Positions 17,110-25,794 are shown, counted from the first letter of the stretch. The stretch: DNA of 55,498 nt from Verrucomicrobiia bacterium (GCA_026414565.1 JAOAIT010000024.1:1-55498); one strand, 5' to 3'. Numbers and translations are program-made. Notes: generated from the letters alone by a model not told the origin.

Positions 17110-17868
17110 TCACGCAACCGTGCCACACACCGCACACTCCGGAGCCCGCCGCGTGCGCACGGTTTTGAATGTCATCGTCCGCAAGTCGCATTGCCACAGC
17201 CGGTTCTTCAACACCTCCCCCACCCCCGTGATGAGCTTGCACACTTCCATCGCCCCCACACACCCCGCCAGACCCGCCACCGCCCCCACCACCGGAAACT
17301 GCCGCCGCCAGTCCGGCGGCTTCTCCGGACACAAACAGGCCAGGCAGGCCGTCTCGCCCGGCAAAATCGTGGTCACCTGCGCCGTCAGCTCATACATGGC
17401 ACACTCCACCATGGGCTTGCGCTGCCGCACCGCCTGCCGGTTCAACTCATACCGCTCCTCAAACAACGGCGCCGCATCCACCACCACATCCGCCTCCGCC
17501 ACCAGCCGCGCCGCGTTGGCCGCGCTGATATTCTCCGCCACCGCCATAATCTCCACGTGCGGATTCAGCTCCCGCAACCGCCGCGCCGCACACTCCACGC
17601 GGGGCCGGCCCACCCAGTCATGGGTCATCAACAACTGCCGGTTCAAATCCGAAAGCCGCAACACGCCCCCATGCGCCAGCACCAGCCGCCCCACCCCCGC
17701 CGCCGCCAGTTGATAGGCCACCTGTCCCCCCACGCCCCCCACCCGCGAAACCAGCACCGTCGCCCCTTTGAGTTTTTGCTGGCCGGCCTCGCCCCAGCCC
17801 GGCACCCAAAGCTGCCATTCATAACGCTCGCGCTCGGCATCCGTCAGCAAGGCAGGGGAGGTATCCAT
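17110..17868 (-). CDS. E1-like ThiF/MoeB-family adenylyltransferase
   Basis: The family activates the C-terminal Gly of ubiquitin-like sulfur carriers (MoaD, ThiS) by adenylation. This 252-residue protein has the nucleotide loop VGGVGGQVAY, the SDLNRQLL segment (usually SNLNRQ), DVVVDAAPLFEERY, and the two zinc CxxC pairs CLAC and CAVC of MoeB/ThiF proteins. The ATG at 17868 is preferred over a TTG two codons upstream; the stop of the ABC ATPase gene lies just six bases before it. Its place after a molybdate/tungstate-type transporter suggests a role in molybdopterin synthesis (MoeB-like) rather than thiamine, but this is context only. Confidence 0.85.
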   Translation of the reverse strand: MDTSPALLTDAERERYEWQLWVPGWGEAGQQKLKGATVLVSRVGGVGGQVAYQLAAAGVGRLVLAHGGVLRLSDLNRQLLMTHDWVGRPRVECAARRLRELNPHVEIMAVAENISAANAARLVAEADVVVDAAPLFEERYELNRQAVRQRKPMVECAMYELTAQVTTILPGETACLACLCPEKPPDWRRQFPVVGAVAGLAGCVGAMEVCKLITGVGEVLKNRLWQCDLRTMTFKTVRTRRAPECAVCGTVA

Positions 17869-17874
17869 GGCCAA

Positions 17875-18519
17875 TTAGAGGGTAACTTGCGTCATCTTCC
17901 CGTTCTCCAAACGAAACACCTGATCGGCCAGTTGCCGGGCGTCCTCGGGATGATGCGTGACGTGCAACGTCGTCACCCCGGTTTGCGCCCGCACCGCCTT
18001 GAGCAGGGCGTACATCTCCCCCCGCGTCTCTTCATCCAGCGCGCTCAAAGGCTCGTCCAGGCACAAGATCCGCGGCGCGATGGCCAGCGCCCGCCCCAGC
18101 GCCACCCGCTGCGCCTCCCCCCCGCTCAACCCCGCCGGCCGCCGCTCCAACAAATGCGTAATGCCCAGCAGCTCCGCCAGATGTTGCACGCGCGCCCGCC
18201 GTTCCGCCGCCGCCACCCCCCGCACCGTCAATCCAAAAGCCAGATTCTCCTCCACGGTCATCGTCTGAAAAAGCGCCCGATCCTGCGGCACGTACCCGAT
18301 GCCGCGCCCCGCCGGATCCCAGTGTGTCACTTCCTCCCCATCCACCCACACGCGCCCGCTCTCCACCCGCCGCAGCCCGCACAACGCCTCCAAGAGCGTG
18401 GTCTTGCCGCAACCCGTGCGCCCCATCAACACCGTGTAACTCCCTGCCGGCAGCTCAAAGCTCACCGCCCCCAGCCGGAACGTCCCGGCCCGCACACATA
18501 ATTGCTCCACCCGGATCAT
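17875..18519 (-). CDS. Molybdate/tungstate-type ABC transporter ATP-binding protein
   Basis: This 214-residue import ATPase has Walker A GRTGCGKTT, Q-loop YVPQDRALFQ, signature LSGGEAQRVALGRALA, Walker B ILCLDEPLSALDE and the H-loop HVTHH. The sequence pattern is that of the ModC/TupC/sulfate group, but it lacks the C-terminal MOP (molybdate-sensing) domain of ModC. The ATG at 18519 overlaps the permease stop by four bases (ATGA). It ends six bases before the ThiF/MoeB-like start, so all three genes form one operon. Confidence 0.85.
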   Translation of the reverse strand: MIRVEQLCVRAGTFRLGAVSFELPAGSYTVLMGRTGCGKTTLLEALCGLRRVESGRVWVDGEEVTHWDPAGRGIGYVPQDRALFQTMTVEENLAFGLTVRGVAAAERRARVQHLAELLGITHLLERRPAGLSGGEAQRVALGRALAIAPRILCLDEPLSALDEETRGEMYALLKAVRAQTGVTTLHVTHHPEDARQLADQVFRLENGKMTQVTL

Positions 18520-19361
18520 GGCGCCTGCCCCTGATGAAAACTTGCCCCCGACCCAAACCATCGCACCACCAACAACACCACCACCGCCGCGATGATCATC
18601 AACAGCGAAACCGCCACCGCCGCCTCCAGCGCCCCCACGCTCAGCTCCAAAAAAACCGACGTGGACAACACCTCCGTCTTCATCCGTGTCGCCCCGGAAA
18701 ACACCAGAATCGGCCCAAACTCCCCCAGCGCCCGTGCCCACGCCAGCGTGCCCGCCGTGAGCACCCCCCGCCGCGCCTCGGGCAGGGTCACCCGCCAGAA
18801 GGCCTGCCGCCGCGTGCAGCCCAGCGTCCGCGCCACCTGCTCGCTGCGCGGGCTGATCTGATCAAACGTCACCCGCATCGTCTGCACCGCAAACGCGCAG
18901 GCCACCGCAAACTGCGCCAGGATCACACTCGGCACCGCGTAGGTCACCGGCACCCACCGCTCGAGCCACCGCCCCGGCGCCGTCTGCATCAAGATGAGCA
19001 GACTCAGCCCAATCACCAGCGGCGGCAGCACTATCGGAATGTCCAGCAAAGCCTCCAACAATCCCTTCCCGCGAAACGTGCAACGCGACAGCACATACCC
19101 CAGCGGCACCCCAATCCACACACACAACAATGCCGTGATGCTGCACGACAACAGGCTCAAACGCACCGCGTACTGGATGTTCTCACTCTGCAGCGCCGCC
19201 AGCAGATGCCCGGGTGAAGTGTAGGCCAGATCCGCCACCAACATCGCCACAATCAACACCACATACACCCCTCCCAACACCGACAAGCCCACCAGAAACG
19301 GCGCATCCGACCGCCGCCGCGGCCCCTGGCGCGTGCCCGCACTTGTCGGTGGTGCCGTCAT
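18516..19361 (-). CDS. Molybdate/tungstate-type ABC transporter permease (ModB/TupB-like)
   Basis: The 281-residue membrane protein has about six TM helices (FLVGLSVLGGVYVVLIVAML, AVRLSLLSCSITALLCVWIG, ALLDIPIVLPPLVIGLSLLIL and more). Its EAA loop TLGCTRRQAFWRVTLPEARRGVLTAGTLAWARALGEFG is characteristic of ModB/CysT-type permeases; I give the loop here in pieces: LGCTRRQAFWRVTLPEARRG, then AWARALGEFGPI. The start is the ATG at 19361, with AGTATA (TATACT on the coding strand) only nine bases upstream. No substrate-binding protein gene is adjacent, so the specificity (molybdate, tungstate or sulfate) is inferred. The downstream MoeB-like gene favours molybdate or tungstate. Confidence 0.85.
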   Translation of the reverse strand: MTAPPTSAGTRQGPRRRSDAPFLVGLSVLGGVYVVLIVAMLVADLAYTSPGHLLAALQSENIQYAVRLSLLSCSITALLCVWIGVPLGYVLSRCTFRGKGLLEALLDIPIVLPPLVIGLSLLILMQTAPGRWLERWVPVTYAVPSVILAQFAVACAFAVQTMRVTFDQISPRSEQVARTLGCTRRQAFWRVTLPEARRGVLTAGTLAWARALGEFGPILVFSGATRMKTEVLSTSVFLELSVGALEAAVAVSLLMIIAAVVVLLVVRWFGSGASFHQGQAP

Positions 19362-19370
19362 CCGCCAGCC

Positions 19371-19376
19371 AGTATA
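19371..19376 (-). promoter_or_regulatory. -10-like element nine bases before the Mo/W permease start
   Basis: TATACT on the minus strand lies nine bases before the ATG at 19361. No good -35 hexamer is present 16-18 bases upstream. If used, the leader would be only a few bases long. Confidence 0.35.
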
Positions 19377-19428
19377 ACGGCTGCCCCCGCAAACCGCCAC
19401 TCCCAACCACCCGCCCCGCATGCCGCGC

Positions 19429-19457
19429 TTGCGCTCCCCCTGCCCCCACGTCAGAAT
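19429..19457 (+). promoter_or_regulatory. Candidate promoter directly before the GH42-like gene
   Basis: TTGCGC (19429-19434), a 17-base spacer and CAGAAT (19452-19457) stand seven bases before the ATG at 19465. The spacing repeats that at aroC and predicts a leaderless message. The hexamers are imperfect, so confidence is moderate. Confidence 0.4.
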
Positions 19458-19464
19458 GGGCCCG

Positions 19465-21621
19465 ATGACCGCACTTCGCCTCACCGCCGCCCTGCTGGCG
19501 GGCGGCCTGGCCTGCGCCTTGGCCGCCGACACCGCCCCCGCGCTCCGCCCCTGGACGAACTACCACGTCATCATGTGGGTGGGCGATTCCATCCACCAAC
19601 AAAAACACCAGTGGAGCCGCTTCCAACAGCGCCTGCGCGAAATGGGCGTCACCGCCGGCATGGTCTATGATGGCGGCGATCCCCGCCCCTGGGTCGCCAG
19701 CCAGTTCCCCTACTACGTCGAAAACATCATCAACCGCGGCCTCTGCCTCAAGTTCCATTCCAGCGTCACCGACTGGGACAAGTTTGTCACCCGCTGGAAA
19801 GATCCCCGCGATGAAGCCTCGCTGGTGCGCGATTATTGCCTCGACGACCCCCAATGGCGCGCCTGGGGCCGCGCCGAAATGCAAAAAGTCGCCCGCGGCA
19901 ACCGCGACTACTCGCCCCTCCTCTACGACATCCGCGATGAACTCTCCGTCACCATCTCCGCCAATCCGTTTGATTACGATTTCCACCCGCTTGCCCTCAC
20001 CGCCTTCCGCGAGTGGCTCACCACCCAATACCCCTCCCTCGCCGCCCTGAATGCCCAGTGGGAAACCCAGTTCAAGGCCTGGGACGAAATCAAGCCCTTC
20101 ACCACGGATCAAATCAAAAACCGCATGGCCAGCGGCGAAGCCCTCCCGCGCGGCCGCCCCGACTGGCAGGCCCTCCAGCGCCTCCGCTTCAACCCTCGCA
20201 CCGCCCGCGAGCAACCCACCCGCTGGAATTTCTCCCCCTGGGCGGATCACCGCACCTACATGGACCTCTCCCTCGCCCGCGCCCTGGACGATTTCCGCCA
20301 GGCCGCCCGCCTCCTGGATCCCCACACCCCGGTGGGCATCGAAGGCACCCAGATGCCCCATGCCTTCGGCGGCTACGACCTCTGGCGCCTCTCCCGCGTC
20401 CTCGATTGGGTCGAGCCTTACGACATCGCCAACGCCCGCGAAATCTTCGGCTCCTTCATGCCCGGCAAACTCTTCCTCACCACCGTCTTTGAAAAGGAAA
20501 CCCTCCCCGCCGCCCGCCGCCTCTGGCATCTCCTGCTGCAGGGCGACCGCGGCTGCATCATTTGGTGGAGCGAAGACTGCCTGGACTGGAAAAACCCCGA
20601 GCTGCCCCTCACCCCCAAGGCCCGCGCCCTGGAGCCGGTATTGCGCGAAATGACCTCCCCGCTGGCCCGCCTTTTCATGCTCGCCACCAAAGAGCACGAT
20701 CCCATCGCCCTCCACTACTCCCAGCCCAGCATTCAAGTCGCCTGGCTCCTGGAATCCACCGTGGACGGCTCCACCTGGTTGCGCCGCTTCTCCAGTTTCG
20801 AGGCCAGCCATAATCACCAGGCCAAAGTACGCAATAGCTGGCTCAAAATCTTCCAGGACCTCGGCTACACCCCCCGCTTCGTCAGCCAGGAGCAAATCGA
20901 ACAGGGCGAACTCGACAAAGCCGGCTATCGCCTCCTCGTCCTGCCCTCCTCCTGGGCCCTGTCCGACCGCGAACGCGAGGCCATCAGCGCCGCCCAGCGC
21001 CGTGCCCAAAACCCGCTGGCTGTCTATGGCAACGATCTCCCGGGCCTCTTTGACGCCCACGGCCGCCTCCGCACCAACTACACCGCCCGCTTTTACCAGG
21101 ACAACCATCTGCCCCCCGCCGTGGCCCTGCCCGCGGCCTTCGCCCAGTGGGACGCCTCAAAAGGTCCGCCCCAGTCCCGGAGCGGCGACCTCGGCGCCTA
21201 TGCCCGCGACCGGCTCAAACCCAACCCCGACCTGAGCTGGGCGCAATGGGTGGCCTCCCATCGCCTGCCCCTGCCCCGCCCGGTCATCGTCCCCCTCGAA
21301 GCCCGCGTGCGCGTGCACCGCTTCCGGCTTGGCGCCGCCCGCCTGGTGGCCCTCGAGCGCGGCATTGACTACCACATGAGCGAAGACTTGAAACAGGCCG
21401 GCGGCAATGAAGCGCTTGAACAACCCCTGCAGATCACCGCCACCCTCGCCGAGCCGGCCCACGTCTATGATTTGCGTGCCCAAAAGTATCTGGGGCGGCT
21501 CCGCGAAGTCCCCTGCCGCCTCGATCCCTGGCGCCCCACCCTCCTGGCCCTGCTTCCGGAACCCGTGCCCGAGGAGCAGCTCCTCCCCAGCCTGCTGGCC
21601 CAGACGCGCCCCGCGCCCTGA
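19465..21621 (+). CDS. Secreted GH42-like beta-galactosidase-family glycoside hydrolase
   Basis: The 718-residue protein has a Sec signal (MTALRLTAALLAGGLACALAA, about 1-22). The catalytic-barrel region includes YYVENIINRGLCLKFHS, LLYDIRDELSVT (DELS is the likely acid/base Glu region), the GH42-typical FREWLTTQYPSLAALNAQW, and GCIIWWSEDCLDW towards the end of the barrel. About residues 450-570 resemble the glutamine-amidotransferase-like trimerisation domain of GH42. The N-terminal region YHVIMWVGDSIHQQ differs from typical GH42, and GH42 enzymes are usually cytoplasmic, so the family call is approximate. The substrate is unknown. It stands alone, divergent from the Mo/W transporter and convergent with the cytochrome operon. 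Confidence 0.7.
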   Translation: MTALRLTAALLAGGLACALAADTAPALRPWTNYHVIMWVGDSIHQQKHQWSRFQQRLREMGVTAGMVYDGGDPRPWVASQFPYYVENIINRGLCLKFHSSVTDWDKFVTRWKDPRDEASLVRDYCLDDPQWRAWGRAEMQKVARGNRDYSPLLYDIRDELSVTISANPFDYDFHPLALTAFREWLTTQYPSLAALNAQWETQFKAWDEIKPFTTDQIKNRMASGEALPRGRPDWQALQRLRFNPRTAREQPTRWNFSPWADHRTYMDLSLARALDDFRQAARLLDPHTPVGIEGTQMPHAFGGYDLWRLSRVLDWVEPYDIANAREIFGSFMPGKLFLTTVFEKETLPAARRLWHLLLQGDRGCIIWWSEDCLDWKNPELPLTPKARALEPVLREMTSPLARLFMLATKEHDPIALHYSQPSIQVAWLLESTVDGSTWLRRFSSFEASHNHQAKVRNSWLKIFQDLGYTPRFVSQEQIEQGELDKAGYRLLVLPSSWALSDREREAISAAQRRAQNPLAVYGNDLPGLFDAHGRLRTNYTARFYQDNHLPPAVALPAAFAQWDASKGPPQSRSGDLGAYARDRLKPNPDLSWAQWVASHRLPLPRPVIVPLEARVRVHRFRLGAARLVALERGIDYHMSEDLKQAGGNEALEQPLQITATLAEPAHVYDLRAQKYLGRLREVPCRLDPWRPTLLALLPEPVPEEQLLPSLLAQTRPAP

Positions 21622-21636
21622 GCAACCTCCCCGCGC

Positions 21637-23793
21637 TCAGTGCAACAGGCGCGAAGTCATGGCATAGATGATCAGCAGCAGCAGCACCACCCCCGTGCCG
21701 AAGAAGAAATACCCAAAGGCCCGCGCAATCGCCTGCCAGCGCGCCCATTCGTCCTTCACCCGGAATTGATCCAGCCGGCCCTCGGCCACCAGCCGGTCAT
21801 ACCACCGCCGCCGCTCGTGCAGCATCTCCGTCTTTGAAATGCGCCCGGAGAAAATCACCGTGTCCATCGGAAACTTCTCCAGCCGGAAATGCGTGTTGAA
21901 GAAATGGATGGTGAAAATGAAACCGGCCGCCAACAGCGCCTCGTCCGAATGCACGATCAACGCCACATTGATCATCCAGCCCGGCATGAAGTGCGAGAAA
22001 AACTGCGGGAACCACATGATCAGCCCCGACACTCCGATGATCGCCACCCCCCAGAACACCGCAAAGTAATCAAACCGCTCCCAGTATGTCCACCGGTCAA
22101 ACTGCGGCTTCGGCCCTTTACCGAAAAACCAGCGGTTGTGCGCAATGAAATCGCGCCAGTCCTGCAGCGTCGGGATCATGCTGTCCGGGCTGATGAGCAC
22201 CGCCTTCAACCGCCGCCAGGACCACCGGCCCGTGGCCGGATCCCGCACCGCCTGCCGGTTGCGCCACGCATTCCACCCCAGATCCGCCAGGTGCAGGCCG
22301 AAGTACAGGAAGGTGATGATCGCGCCAAACCGGTGCAAAATCCGCGCCACATCCGGCCCGCCCATCACCCGGAACATCGCCTTGGCCCAGTCGGTGTAAT
22401 AAAACTTCAGCGGCATGCCCGTGATCACCAGCAGCAGAAAACTGCTCACCACCAGCACATGCAAAAACCGCTCAAACGGCACAAACCGCGTGAACCATTC
22501 ATCCCCCTGCTGCGTCTGAATCTTCGCCTCCCGGAACTTCTTGGAATCCGTCAAATACAGGTACACCGACCGCACCAGCCACAGCAGCGTGTGCGCCCCA
22601 AAAAACGCAAACACCGCCAGCAGCAGCCCCGTCATCCCCACAAACACCGCGTGCAGCACCGGATAATTCTTCCGGTCCATCGGGTTGGCATGCGGAATAT
22701 ACCGCGCAAAGCTCGCCGTGGCCCCCGGATGACACTGCGCGCACGTCTGCACAATGTTGGAGGGATGCAGCCGCGATTCCGGATGGCTGGCCGGCTGCAC
22801 ATCATGATGCCCGTGACAGTCAAAACACGCCGCCACATCCGGCGCCGCATTCGGCTTGCCCAGCGCCATGGCCTTGCCATGGTAGGTGTCCCGGTAATTG
22901 GTCAGCCGGTCCTCATGGCACCGCCCGCAGATGCGGTCGCTGATGCTCTTGAAGTGCCCGCTGTGCGGCGGCTCGATGGTGTGCGCCGTGTGGCAGTCAT
23001 TGCAGGAGGGCGCCCGCTTGTCCCCCTTCGCCAACAACTGCCCGTGCACACTGCGCTCATAAATCTCCTCCACCTTCACGTGGCACTTGCCGCACGTCCG
23101 GGCCACGTTGGCCGGATTGATCGGCGCGCTCCGGTCCACCGTCCGCTTGATGTTGTGCACCCCGTGGCAGTCGTTGCAGCTCGGCGCCACAATCAACCCC
23201 TTCACCTGCAGCGCCCGCCCGTGGATGCTCTCCTGATACTCGTCCGCCACATGCGGAAACCGCATCCGGTACTCCTTGGTCAGCCCCGGATTGTCGTGGC
23301 ATTTGGCGCACGTGCGCGCCAGATTCAGCTTGTACACCGGCGAGCCGGGATGCTGGGTGGGAATGATCTCATGCGCCCCATGGCAGTCCCAGCACTGCGC
23401 CGAGGCCGACGCCCCCATCACGTGGCTCAACCCGTGGATGCTCGTGGCATACTCCGCCGCCGCCTGCACGTGATTGGTCTGCGGCGTGTGGCAGGTGACG
23501 CATTGCGGGCGCGGCAGCGGCGTGTCATGCACCGCCTCCTTGATCCCCACATGGCAGTCCACACAGTTGATTTTGGCGTGGACCGACGCCGCAAACAGGT
23601 TGGTGGGAAACGCCGGCAACGGCACCTCCTTGCCCTTCACCTTGCGCACCTGCGCCTCTCCGTGACAATCCAGACAATCGGCGTTGCTGAGAACTTCCGC
23701 CGCCGTTGCCGCCACCGGCAGACAGACCGCGGCCAGTCCCAGACTCGCCACCCACCCGGCCACCGCCCGGCGCAGGCGTTGATACCTTGACAT
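21637..23793 (-). CDS. Fusion of 11-haem cytochrome c domain with b-type membrane domain (CbcL-like)
   Basis: After a signal peptide (about 1-31) residues 35-370 hold eleven CxxCH motifs, in order CLDCH, CVDCH, CVTCH, CWDCH, CAKCH, CNDCH, CGKCH, CNDCH, CGRCH, CFDCH and CAQCH. The C-terminal 330 residues form a membrane domain with about five TM helices and histidines placed for b haems (HTLLWLVRSVYLYL, FLHVLVVSSFLLLVITGMPL, HRFGAIITFLYFGLHLADL, HFFNTHFRLEKFPMDTVIF). This layout is that of Geobacter CbcL, an inner-membrane quinol oxidase used for Fe(III) reduction at low potential, where a multihaem c domain is fused to a HydC/FdnI-like b domain. It follows the NapC-like gene by 23 bases. Protein naming beyond 'CbcL-like' would need a search. 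Confidence 0.87.
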   Translation of the reverse strand: MSRYQRLRRAVAGWVASLGLAAVCLPVAATAAEVLSNADCLDCHGEAQVRKVKGKEVPLPAFPTNLFAASVHAKINCVDCHVGIKEAVHDTPLPRPQCVTCHTPQTNHVQAAAEYATSIHGLSHVMGASASAQCWDCHGAHEIIPTQHPGSPVYKLNLARTCAKCHDNPGLTKEYRMRFPHVADEYQESIHGRALQVKGLIVAPSCNDCHGVHNIKRTVDRSAPINPANVARTCGKCHVKVEEIYERSVHGQLLAKGDKRAPSCNDCHTAHTIEPPHSGHFKSISDRICGRCHEDRLTNYRDTYHGKAMALGKPNAAPDVAACFDCHGHHDVQPASHPESRLHPSNIVQTCAQCHPGATASFARYIPHANPMDRKNYPVLHAVFVGMTGLLLAVFAFFGAHTLLWLVRSVYLYLTDSKKFREAKIQTQQGDEWFTRFVPFERFLHVLVVSSFLLLVITGMPLKFYYTDWAKAMFRVMGGPDVARILHRFGAIITFLYFGLHLADLGWNAWRNRQAVRDPATGRWSWRRLKAVLISPDSMIPTLQDWRDFIAHNRWFFGKGPKPQFDRWTYWERFDYFAVFWGVAIIGVSGLIMWFPQFFSHFMPGWMINVALIVHSDEALLAAGFIFTIHFFNTHFRLEKFPMDTVIFSGRISKTEMLHERRRWYDRLVAEGRLDQFRVKDEWARWQAIARAFGYFFFGTGVVLLLLIIYAMTSRLLH

Positions 23794-23816
23794 AATTCAA
23801 CCTGGTAAGCCGGCGG

Positions 23817-25298
23817 CTACATCGGGCCGCCGTTGTGACATTCGTGACATTGATAGCCCGAGGGAATCTCATCCCCCGGATGCTCAAACGGCTGGCCCCG
23901 CGCGTTGAGCTGCAGCAGCTTCTCCCCGTCCCCCTGGGCCAGAATGATGTGGCAGATGCTGCAATCCTTGAACACAATCTTCTTCCGCCCGTCGGTGGAC
24001 ACATGCTTGTCATCGTGGCACCGCGTGCACCCCGGCCAGTCCTTGTGCCCGATGTGATTGGGATACGCCCGCCAGTTCACCTTCATCTGCGGGAAAAAGT
24101 TGCGCCGGTAAATCTCCTGCAGCGCCGCCACCGCCGCCTCCGCCCGGGGATGCCCCGGATACTTGCCCCGGATGAACTGCGCGATCCGGTTGGTGGCCTC
24201 CGCCGTGCTCGCATAATTCTGCGTGAGGATGTACAGCGCATTGGTCTTGATCCACGGCAGCCCCGGATCAATCTGCCCCAGCGCCATCGCCAGATTCACC
24301 GCGTCATTCGGCGCCTTGAAAATGTGCGCCGGCCGGTTGTGGCAGTCCACACAATCCATCCGCCGCAGCCGGCTCATGTCCACCCGGTTGGTGTAGCCGG
24401 GCAGATGAAACTCGGTCACCTTCCCCTGCAGGTCCGTCAGCCGCACATAGGGGATCACCATGCGCGAATCATCCGCCGGCACATATTCGACGATGTGCCC
24501 CACATTCATGTGCCAGTGAATGCCCCCCACCGGCCCGTGCGTCGGATCCGCCCCGCCCACCTTCAACAGCAGCCGCAAATGATGCACCGTGTTGGTCTCG
24601 TCCCCCAAATAATACGTGTACAGCCGGTCCGTATTCCCCACAAACTTCGCCGGCCAGTGGCACTGCTCGCACGTCTCCTGCGCCGGGCGCAAATCCTTGA
24701 TCGGCGTCGGTATGGGCCGCGGATATTTGTTGGCCAGCGTGGCATACACCTGGTAGCTCCCGCTCAGCTTCGACTTCACAAACCACTCCGCCCCCGGCCC
24801 GATATGGCACTCCGTGCAGCTCACCCGCGCATGCGGCCCGCTTTGATAGGCCGTCATCTCCGGCTCCATCACCTGATGACACGCCTGCCCGCAAAACACG
24901 GTGGACTCGGTGAAATGATATGTTTGATAACTCCCCAGCGCCGAAATCAACAGAAAGCCCAGCAGCCCGCCCACCCCCACCAACACCACCCGCCGGTCCC
25001 GCGCCATGCTCAGGTCAAACTGCAGCCGCGGCGCCGGACCCCCCGCCCTCAAGATTTGCCGCCGCCGCCACCACACCCCAAACACCGCCAGCCCCAGCCC
25101 CAGAAACAAAAACGCCGGCGCCACAAAAAAGGTGAGAATCCCCACATACGCATTGCTGCCGCCCTTCATGCCGTGCATGACGAACAGCATCAAAAACGAA
25201 AACAGGCTGCCCGCCATGATGATCAAGCCGGCCACCAGCAGCCAGTTGCGATGCAGCAGCGGATTGGCGGGACTCTCGCGCGGCGTTGGTTCAGCCAT
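23817..25298 (-). CDS. Seven-haem NapC/NirT-family membrane cytochrome c (ImcH-like quinol dehydrogenase)
   Basis: This 493-residue protein begins with three TM helices (about 18-42, 52-76, 105-126) and continues into a periplasmic domain. It has one CX3CH (CGQACH) and six CxxCH motifs: CTECH, CEQCH, CVDCH, CTRCH, CSICH and CHECH. The segment EPEMTAYQSGPHARVSCTEC with VKSKLSGSYQVYA and PRPIPTPIKDLRPAQETCEQ is characteristic of the NapC/NirT group that includes ImcH, a Geobacter quinol oxidase with seven haems. It would pass electrons from quinol to periplasmic cytochromes. The start ATG follows TAAGG. A terminator-like hairpin separates it from the monohaem cytochrome gene, so it may have its own promoter. 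Confidence 0.88.
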   Translation of the reverse strand: MAEPTPRESPANPLLHRNWLLVAGLIIMAGSLFSFLMLFVMHGMKGGSNAYVGILTFFVAPAFLFLGLGLAVFGVWWRRRQILRAGGPAPRLQFDLSMARDRRVVLVGVGGLLGFLLISALGSYQTYHFTESTVFCGQACHQVMEPEMTAYQSGPHARVSCTECHIGPGAEWFVKSKLSGSYQVYATLANKYPRPIPTPIKDLRPAQETCEQCHWPAKFVGNTDRLYTYYLGDETNTVHHLRLLLKVGGADPTHGPVGGIHWHMNVGHIVEYVPADDSRMVIPYVRLTDLQGKVTEFHLPGYTNRVDMSRLRRMDCVDCHNRPAHIFKAPNDAVNLAMALGQIDPGLPWIKTNALYILTQNYASTAEATNRIAQFIRGKYPGHPRAEAAVAALQEIYRRNFFPQMKVNWRAYPNHIGHKDWPGCTRCHDDKHVSTDGRKKIVFKDCSICHIILAQGDGEKLLQLNARGQPFEHPGDEIPSGYQCHECHNGGPM

Positions 25299-25370
25299 AA
25301 GCCTTATGAATGATATTCCCCGTCCCGTTCAGCCCGGCCGCCCGGCCCGCTGCCTGCCCCGCACAACGAA

Positions 25371-25402
25371 AGCCCGCCAGCCACCGTGGGCGCTGGCGGG
25401 CT
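25371..25402 (-). terminator. Strong hairpin between monohaem cytochrome and ImcH-like gene
   Basis: A perfect 11-base stem (AGCCCGCCAGC / GCTGGCGGGCT) encloses a 10-base loop. CGAA and TTCG extend it on the outside after one bulged base. On the minus strand it lies 63 bases beyond the cytochrome c stop and is followed by TTTCGTT, a weak T tract. It probably ends or attenuates the barrel-cytochrome transcript before the inner-membrane genes. Confidence 0.7.
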
Positions 25403-25464
25403 GTTTCGTGCACCGTTCCGTTCCACGGAACGGCTGGAGCAGAGCCGCGGAGCGGCGGTATCCT

Positions 25465-25794
25465 TTACTTCTTGAAAGAACGCATGTACTTGACCAGCGC
25501 CTTGATCTGGTCATCCGTCAGGCCCTCGGTGGGCTTCATCAGGGTCTTGTCCCCCTCCTTCAAGCCCTCCTTGATGGCCTTGAAGGCGTCTTCATCCTTC
25601 ATCTTCTCCTGGACCTTCGGATCGGTGTAATCCTTGGCGCCCAGCTTCTTGCCCATCTTGGTGTCGCCCTTGCCATCCGAGCCGTGGCACTTGGCGCACT
25701 CCTTCTCGTAGATGGCCTTGGCATCCTGGGCTTGCAACCCGGCCGCCGCCAGCGCGACGGCCCCGATAATGACGAGGTGTTTCATCATAGTCAT
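25465..25794 (-). CDS. Small monohaem cytochrome c
   Basis: The 109-residue class I cytochrome c has a signal peptide (MTMMKHLVIIGAVALAAAGLQA, cut near QAQ), haem motif CAKCH at about residues 33-37 followed by GSDGKGDTKMG, and a C-terminal helix DDQIKALVKYMRSFKK typical of small c5/c6-like carriers. The likely distal ligand is Met in TLMKPTEGL. Unusually for its surroundings it is Lys-rich. It lies between the outer-membrane barrel and the inner-membrane oxidases, so a role as soluble periplasmic shuttle between them is the simplest reading. Confidence 0.92.
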   Translation of the reverse strand: MTMMKHLVIIGAVALAAAGLQAQDAKAIYEKECAKCHGSDGKGDTKMGKKLGAKDYTDPKVQEKMKDEDAFKAIKEGLKEGDKTLMKPTEGLTDDQIKALVKYMRSFKK

